NCBI GenBank assembly: GCA_030531915.1
Contig: JAUNMD010000043.1
Coordinates: 1-7,918 of the forward strand
DNA: 7,918 bases
Source of the DNA: Pseudomonadota bacterium
Lineage (GTDB): Bacteria; Pseudomonadota; Alphaproteobacteria; Rs-D84
Direction: 5' to 3'
Part shown: piece by piece, positions 5,906-7,918 of the stretch
Layout of the letters: each line of letters begins with the position of its first letter
Position numbering within the stretch: the first letter of the stretch is position 1
Translations under genes and position numbers: made by a program
The notes under the pieces: generated by a model
The model's input: only the letters and a program-made list of their open reading frames with translations
The model's database searches: none
What the model was told of the DNA's origin: nothing

Positions 5906-6071
5906 CATCACGTGGCCGCAGGGGCGTTGCGATATGCATATCCGACGCGCTGCGCGTACGTGACAATGCAACGTACGTCTGGCCGTGGGCAAATGCGCCA
6001 CGCGAAATATCAACCACAACTGCATCCAATGTTTTACCCTGTGCCTTGTGTATCGTCATGGCATAGCCCAA
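5853..6071 (-). CDS. C-terminal part of an interrupted PIF1-type helicase
   Basis: This part continues the helicase frame beyond the TAA at 6138-6140. Reading straight through gives TRDENDRVIENEVGSFKQFP and then this segment, whose formal start is a TTG at 6071. It holds the last conserved helicase motifs: GYAMTIHKAQGKT (residues 2-14; motif V, the UvrD_C_2-like IHKAQG) and QTYVALSRTRS (31-41; motif VI, with the arginine needed for ATP hydrolysis). No SD is visible for an independent start, and 72 residues cannot make a helicase alone. It is best read as the tail of the upstream gene. Its last codons overlap the convergent hydrolase-like gene. Confidence 0.65.
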   Translation of the reverse strand: MGYAMTIHKAQGKTLDAVVVDISRGAFAHGQTYVALSRTRSASDMHIATPLRPRDVIFDSRVLSFVDANQPA

Positions 6072-6137
6072 ATTCAGCGGAAATTGCTTGAAACTGCCGA
6101 CCTCGTTTTCAATGACGCGGTCGTTTTCATCGCGGGT

Positions 6138-7142
6138 TTATTCTATTTTTTGCCATTTATAGGGGCGAACCCTAAAAAAATAGCGTTCTTTGTTCAATAA
6201 TTTCACCGTAAAATCGCGCGATGTCAGGTTGTGGTCGATGCCCATCGAACCATTGTGCCATTTATCGTTGTTTTTCACAAATACGACCAACGCCCCAACC
6301 TTTAACGTCAGGTTCATTGGCGCAGGCACGTCGCGTTCGGAAAACGTTCCTGACAAAACACCCGTGTATGACACCACCGGCGCATTGATTTGTGCCAAAC
6401 GATCGGCATTGATACGTTCGGCGACTGCGCGAAACGGCGTGATTATCACGGCATTTGCGCGCCGCGCGGCGTCCGCAATCTGGCAATTATTAAAGAAATT
6501 CAACGCCCCCAGTTCACCATGGCGCAACTGAATCAGGTTGTCCAGCAACGCCGTATCGTTCTGGCGATACACGCATTCAAAGTCAAATCGGCGGAAATCG
6601 CACCGATGTGCAACATTTGCATCAAAAAAGTACGCGTTTTCATGACCGTATGCCTGTTGATAGAATTGCGCCGCATCACGGGTGATAACCGGCGGCAACT
6701 GGAATAAATCGCCGATTGCAACAATCTGAATCCCGCCAAACGGCGCATTGTTACGACGCGCGCTGCGTGCCAAGATGTCCATGGCGTCCAGCAAATCGGG
6801 CGCAACCATTGAAATTTCATCAATAATCAGCACATCGGTCGCATTTAATATATTGCGTGGTTTGGCCTTTAATTTTAATAATTCAGGCATAATAAAATCA
6901 CGTGGCTGGATTTGAAACAGCGAATGTATTGTTTGCCCGCCGATATTCAATGCCGACACGGCCGTAGGGCACGCACAAATAACCCGCTTGTTCAACGCGG
7001 ATTTCAGGTAATTTACAAATGTGGATTTACCCGTGCCCGCCTGACCCAGAATCAATACATTTGAATTAGAATGCGCAACTGCGTCAAAGGCCGCCATTTG
7101 GGTATCATTCAAAATCGGTTTTATCAAACTCATACGCAACAT
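6138..7142 (-). CDS. PIF1-type superfamily 1B DNA helicase, interrupted before motifs V-VI
   Basis: The 334 residues show a PIF1/RecD-like helicase: Walker A GQAGTGKST (33-41), motif Ia CPTAVSALNIGGQTIHSLF (59-77), Walker B VLIIDEISM (104-112), motif III VAIGDLFQLPPV (141-152), motif IV FECVYRQND (188-196), and the later ITPFRAVAERIN and LKVGALVVFVKN segments. PIF1 helicases unwind DNA 5'-3' and help replication through obstacles such as G-quadruplexes. The frame ends at TAA (6138-6140) right after PYKWQKIE. Related proteins typically have a tyrosine at this point (W-x-KIEY), and the reading continues in frame with the missing motifs. The whole would be 428 residues plus the interrupted codon. 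The start could be ATG at 7142 or at 7133 (MSLIKPILNDTQ); neither has a clear SD. Confidence 0.85.
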   Translation of the reverse strand: MLRMSLIKPILNDTQMAAFDAVAHSNSNVLILGQAGTGKSTFVNYLKSALNKRVICACPTAVSALNIGGQTIHSLFQIQPRDFIMPELLKLKAKPRNILNATDVLIIDEISMVAPDLLDAMDILARSARRNNAPFGGIQIVAIGDLFQLPPVITRDAAQFYQQAYGHENAYFFDANVAHRCDFRRFDFECVYRQNDTALLDNLIQLRHGELGALNFFNNCQIADAARRANAVIITPFRAVAERINADRLAQINAPVVSYTGVLSGTFSERDVPAPMNLTLKVGALVVFVKNNDKWHNGSMGIDHNLTSRDFTVKLLNKERYFFRVRPYKWQKIE

Positions 7143-7189
7143 ATTGCCACAGACCAGCGTAAAAATAAAGCATATAATATAAAAAGCAC

Positions 7190-7217
7190 TTGCAACGAAT
7201 GCGAAAACATATATAAT
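7190..7217 (+). promoter_or_regulatory. Predicted promoter of the CAT tRNA
   Basis: TTGCAA (7190-7195) and TATAAT (7212-7217) are 16 bases apart. The -35 is identical to that of the ssrA promoter. Transcription would begin only a few bases before the tRNA 5' end, giving a very short leader. Confidence 0.7.
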
Positions 7218-7226
7218 TGCGTCCGT

Positions 7227-7303
7227 GGGTTAGTAGCTCAGTTGGTTAGAGCGGAGCGCTCATAACGCTTTGGTCGTGGGTTCAAGTCCTACCTAACCCA
7301 CCA
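7227..7303 (+). tRNA. tRNA with CAT anticodon (elongator Met or lysidine-modified Ile2)
   Basis: All parts of the cloverleaf are present: acceptor stem GGGTTAG/CTAACCC (7227-7233/7293-7299), D-stem GCTC/GAGC, anticodon stem GAGCG/CGCTT (with one G-T pair) around CTCATAA, anticodon CAT at 7261-7263, a five-base variable loop TGGTC, T-stem GTGGG/CCTAC with loop TTCAAGT, discriminator A and encoded CCA (7301-7303). It is not an initiator tRNA: the first pair is a normal G-C and the anticodon stem lacks three G-C pairs. CAT tRNAs may be elongator Met or the Ile2 tRNA whose C34 becomes lysidine by TilS. The anticodon-side and T-arm sequences resemble Ile2 tRNAs as I recall them, but I cannot decide from this alone. 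Confidence 0.96.
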
Positions 7304-7312
7304 ATCAAATTT

Positions 7313-7337
7313 ACGCGTCGATGTGACGCGTTTTTTT
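7313..7337 (+). terminator. Intrinsic terminator of the tRNA
   Basis: ACGCGTC (7313-7319) and GACGCGT (7325-7331) form a seven-pair G/C-rich stem with a five-base loop, followed directly by a run of seven T residues ending at 7337. It lies 10 bases after the tRNA CCA. Confidence 0.92.
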
Positions 7338-7365
7338 ATTTCATTATTCATGCTTATTTTTTCTC

Positions 7366-7395
7366 TTGCGTCATATGCCGTTTTTTTTCTAGAAT
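7366..7395 (+). promoter_or_regulatory. Predicted promoter of the cysteine-rich protein gene
   Basis: TTGCGT (7366-7371) and TAGAAT (7390-7395) are 18 bases apart, with a T-run in the spacer. Transcription from about 7402 would include AGAGGA (7405-7410). The call is by motif and moderate. Confidence 0.5.
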
Positions 7396-7416
7396 GAAAC
7401 TAAAAGAGGAAAAGAA

Positions 7417-7918
7417 GTGGGAAAAATGTCCAGATTTCTGCGTTTTTTGACGTGTTTAGCAATAACTGTTTTCGTCGGTAATGCGTTTGCCGCGGGCTAT
7501 ACGTGCAGCAGTTTGCCAACGTATGTCAGTTGTCAGGCCGGCTATTACATGACGTCCAGTTCGTCATCGACGACATATGATGGTACGCCAAAGACCGGCA
7601 ATTATTGCCAACCATGTTCCAGAATGGGTTCTAATTACACATGTGCCGGTGGCACGGCCGCCCCACAACAGACCGAGGGCGGGTATTCATGCCCTGAATA
7701 TAAAAAGTACACTTGCTGTGCGGCGGGCTACTATATGACCAAGACCGCAACATCAACCGATTATTATGGTACACCTGTGGTGGCAAATGCATGCCGCCCA
7801 TGTTCCGTATTTGGCGAGAATTATACTTGCCCAGCGGGTTCAGATGGATGCACAGGCGAACCACAGGCGATTACAATCAATGTGAAGTGCCAAAAGGGTG
7901 AATATTTGCCAAAGGGTA
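7417..7918 (+). CDS. Secreted cysteine-rich repeat protein, 3' end outside window
   Basis: I do not recognise a named family. The frame starts at GTG 7417, set by AGAGGA (7405-7410) six bases upstream; ATG at 7426 is the alternative and is used for the numbering here. Residues 1-22 (MSRFLRFLTCLAITVFVGNA then FA) are a clear Sec signal peptide with cleavage likely after AFA. The mature part seen (142 residues) has 13 cysteines and is rich in Gly, Tyr, Ser and Thr. Two repeats follow at an exact 62-residue spacing: C-x-AGYYM...YDGTP...CQPCS..G.NYTC (36-73) and C-x-AGYYM...YYGTP...CRPCS..G.NYTC (98-135). C27/C89 keep the same spacing. A third unit seems to begin at C155. This suggests an exported or surface protein stabilised by disulfides. 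It continues past the window edge. Confidence 0.85.
   Translation, partial: MGKMSRFLRFLTCLAITVFVGNAFAAGYTCSSLPTYVSCQAGYYMTSSSSSTTYDGTPKTGNYCQPCSRMGSNYTCAGGTAAPQQTEGGYSCPEYKKYTCCAAGYYMTKTATSTDYYGTPVVANACRPCSVFGENYTCPAGSDGCTGEPQAITINVKCQKGEYLPKG
7528..7842 (+). repeat. Tandem 62-codon (186-base) cysteine-rich repeats
   Basis: Two protein-level repeat units, 7528-7656 and 7714-7842, lie exactly 186 bases apart with no insertions. Shared positions include the AGYYM, GTP, C-x-P-C-S and NYTC motifs. The DNA has diverged more than the protein, so the duplication is old and held by selection on the residues. Confidence 0.8.

Noticed and set aside
4817..7142. Genome-wide reassignment of TAA to an amino acid
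   Set aside because: TAA ends the mini-protein gene just before a terminator and also ends the tmRNA tag, so TAA still works as a stop in this genome.
7227..7303. Initiator tRNA-fMet
   Set aside because: The first base pair is an ordinary G-C, and the anticodon stem lacks the three G-C pairs of initiator tRNAs.
7394..7450. A short 18-codon frame starting at ATG 7394, overlapping the cysteine-rich gene start
   Set aside because: The ATG lies within the predicted -10 box, upstream of the likely transcription start, and has no SD.

Overview
The window looks like a chromosomal segment of an uncultured alphaproteobacterium, probably host- or gut-associated. The strongest taxonomic clue is a circularly permuted, two-piece tmRNA gene: the CCA-ending acceptor half precedes the GGGGCTGA-starting coding half. 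This arrangement is typical of Alphaproteobacteria and also known in some other lineages. Genes are closely packed, promoters are TTGnnn/TATAAT-like, and Shine-Dalgarno (SD) sequences are weak or absent in several places. I cannot name the species.

Layout. Positions 1-994 (minus) hold the ribosome-assembly GTPase Obg, whose C-terminal end lies outside the window. Divergent from it, starting near 1066, is the permuted ssrA gene, followed by a two-helix membrane mini-protein (1529-1759) and a strong terminator. Next comes a Lon-family AAA+ protein (1854-3611) that ends after the ATPase module and has no peptidase domain, then a doubtful small ORF (3631-3894). A promoter near 3838-3866 drives an operon of overlapping genes: tsaB (tRNA t6A synthesis), rimI (N-terminal acetyltransferase) and a hydrolase-like gene cut in two by an in-frame TAA at 5246-5248. 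Converging on this operon from the right is a PIF1-type helicase gene (7142 to 5853, minus), also cut by an in-frame TAA at 6138-6140, just upstream of its last helicase motifs. A CAT-anticodon tRNA with its own promoter and terminator follows (7227-7303). The window ends in the start of a secreted cysteine-rich repeat protein.

How it fits together. Most of the content is housekeeping for translation: Obg, tmRNA ribosome rescue, t6A modification, ribosomal protein acetylation and a tRNA. tmRNA-tagged proteins are normally degraded by proteases including Lon, so a Lon-like unfoldase without a peptidase, encoded next to ssrA, is notable. The two neighbouring genes with a single in-frame TAA each, and otherwise intact reading on both sides, point to recent nonsense mutation, assembly error or stop readthrough. 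TAA serves as a genuine terminator elsewhere in the window (for example at 1757-1759 and in the tmRNA tag), so genome-wide reassignment is not supported. No CRISPR array, transposon or phage module is visible.
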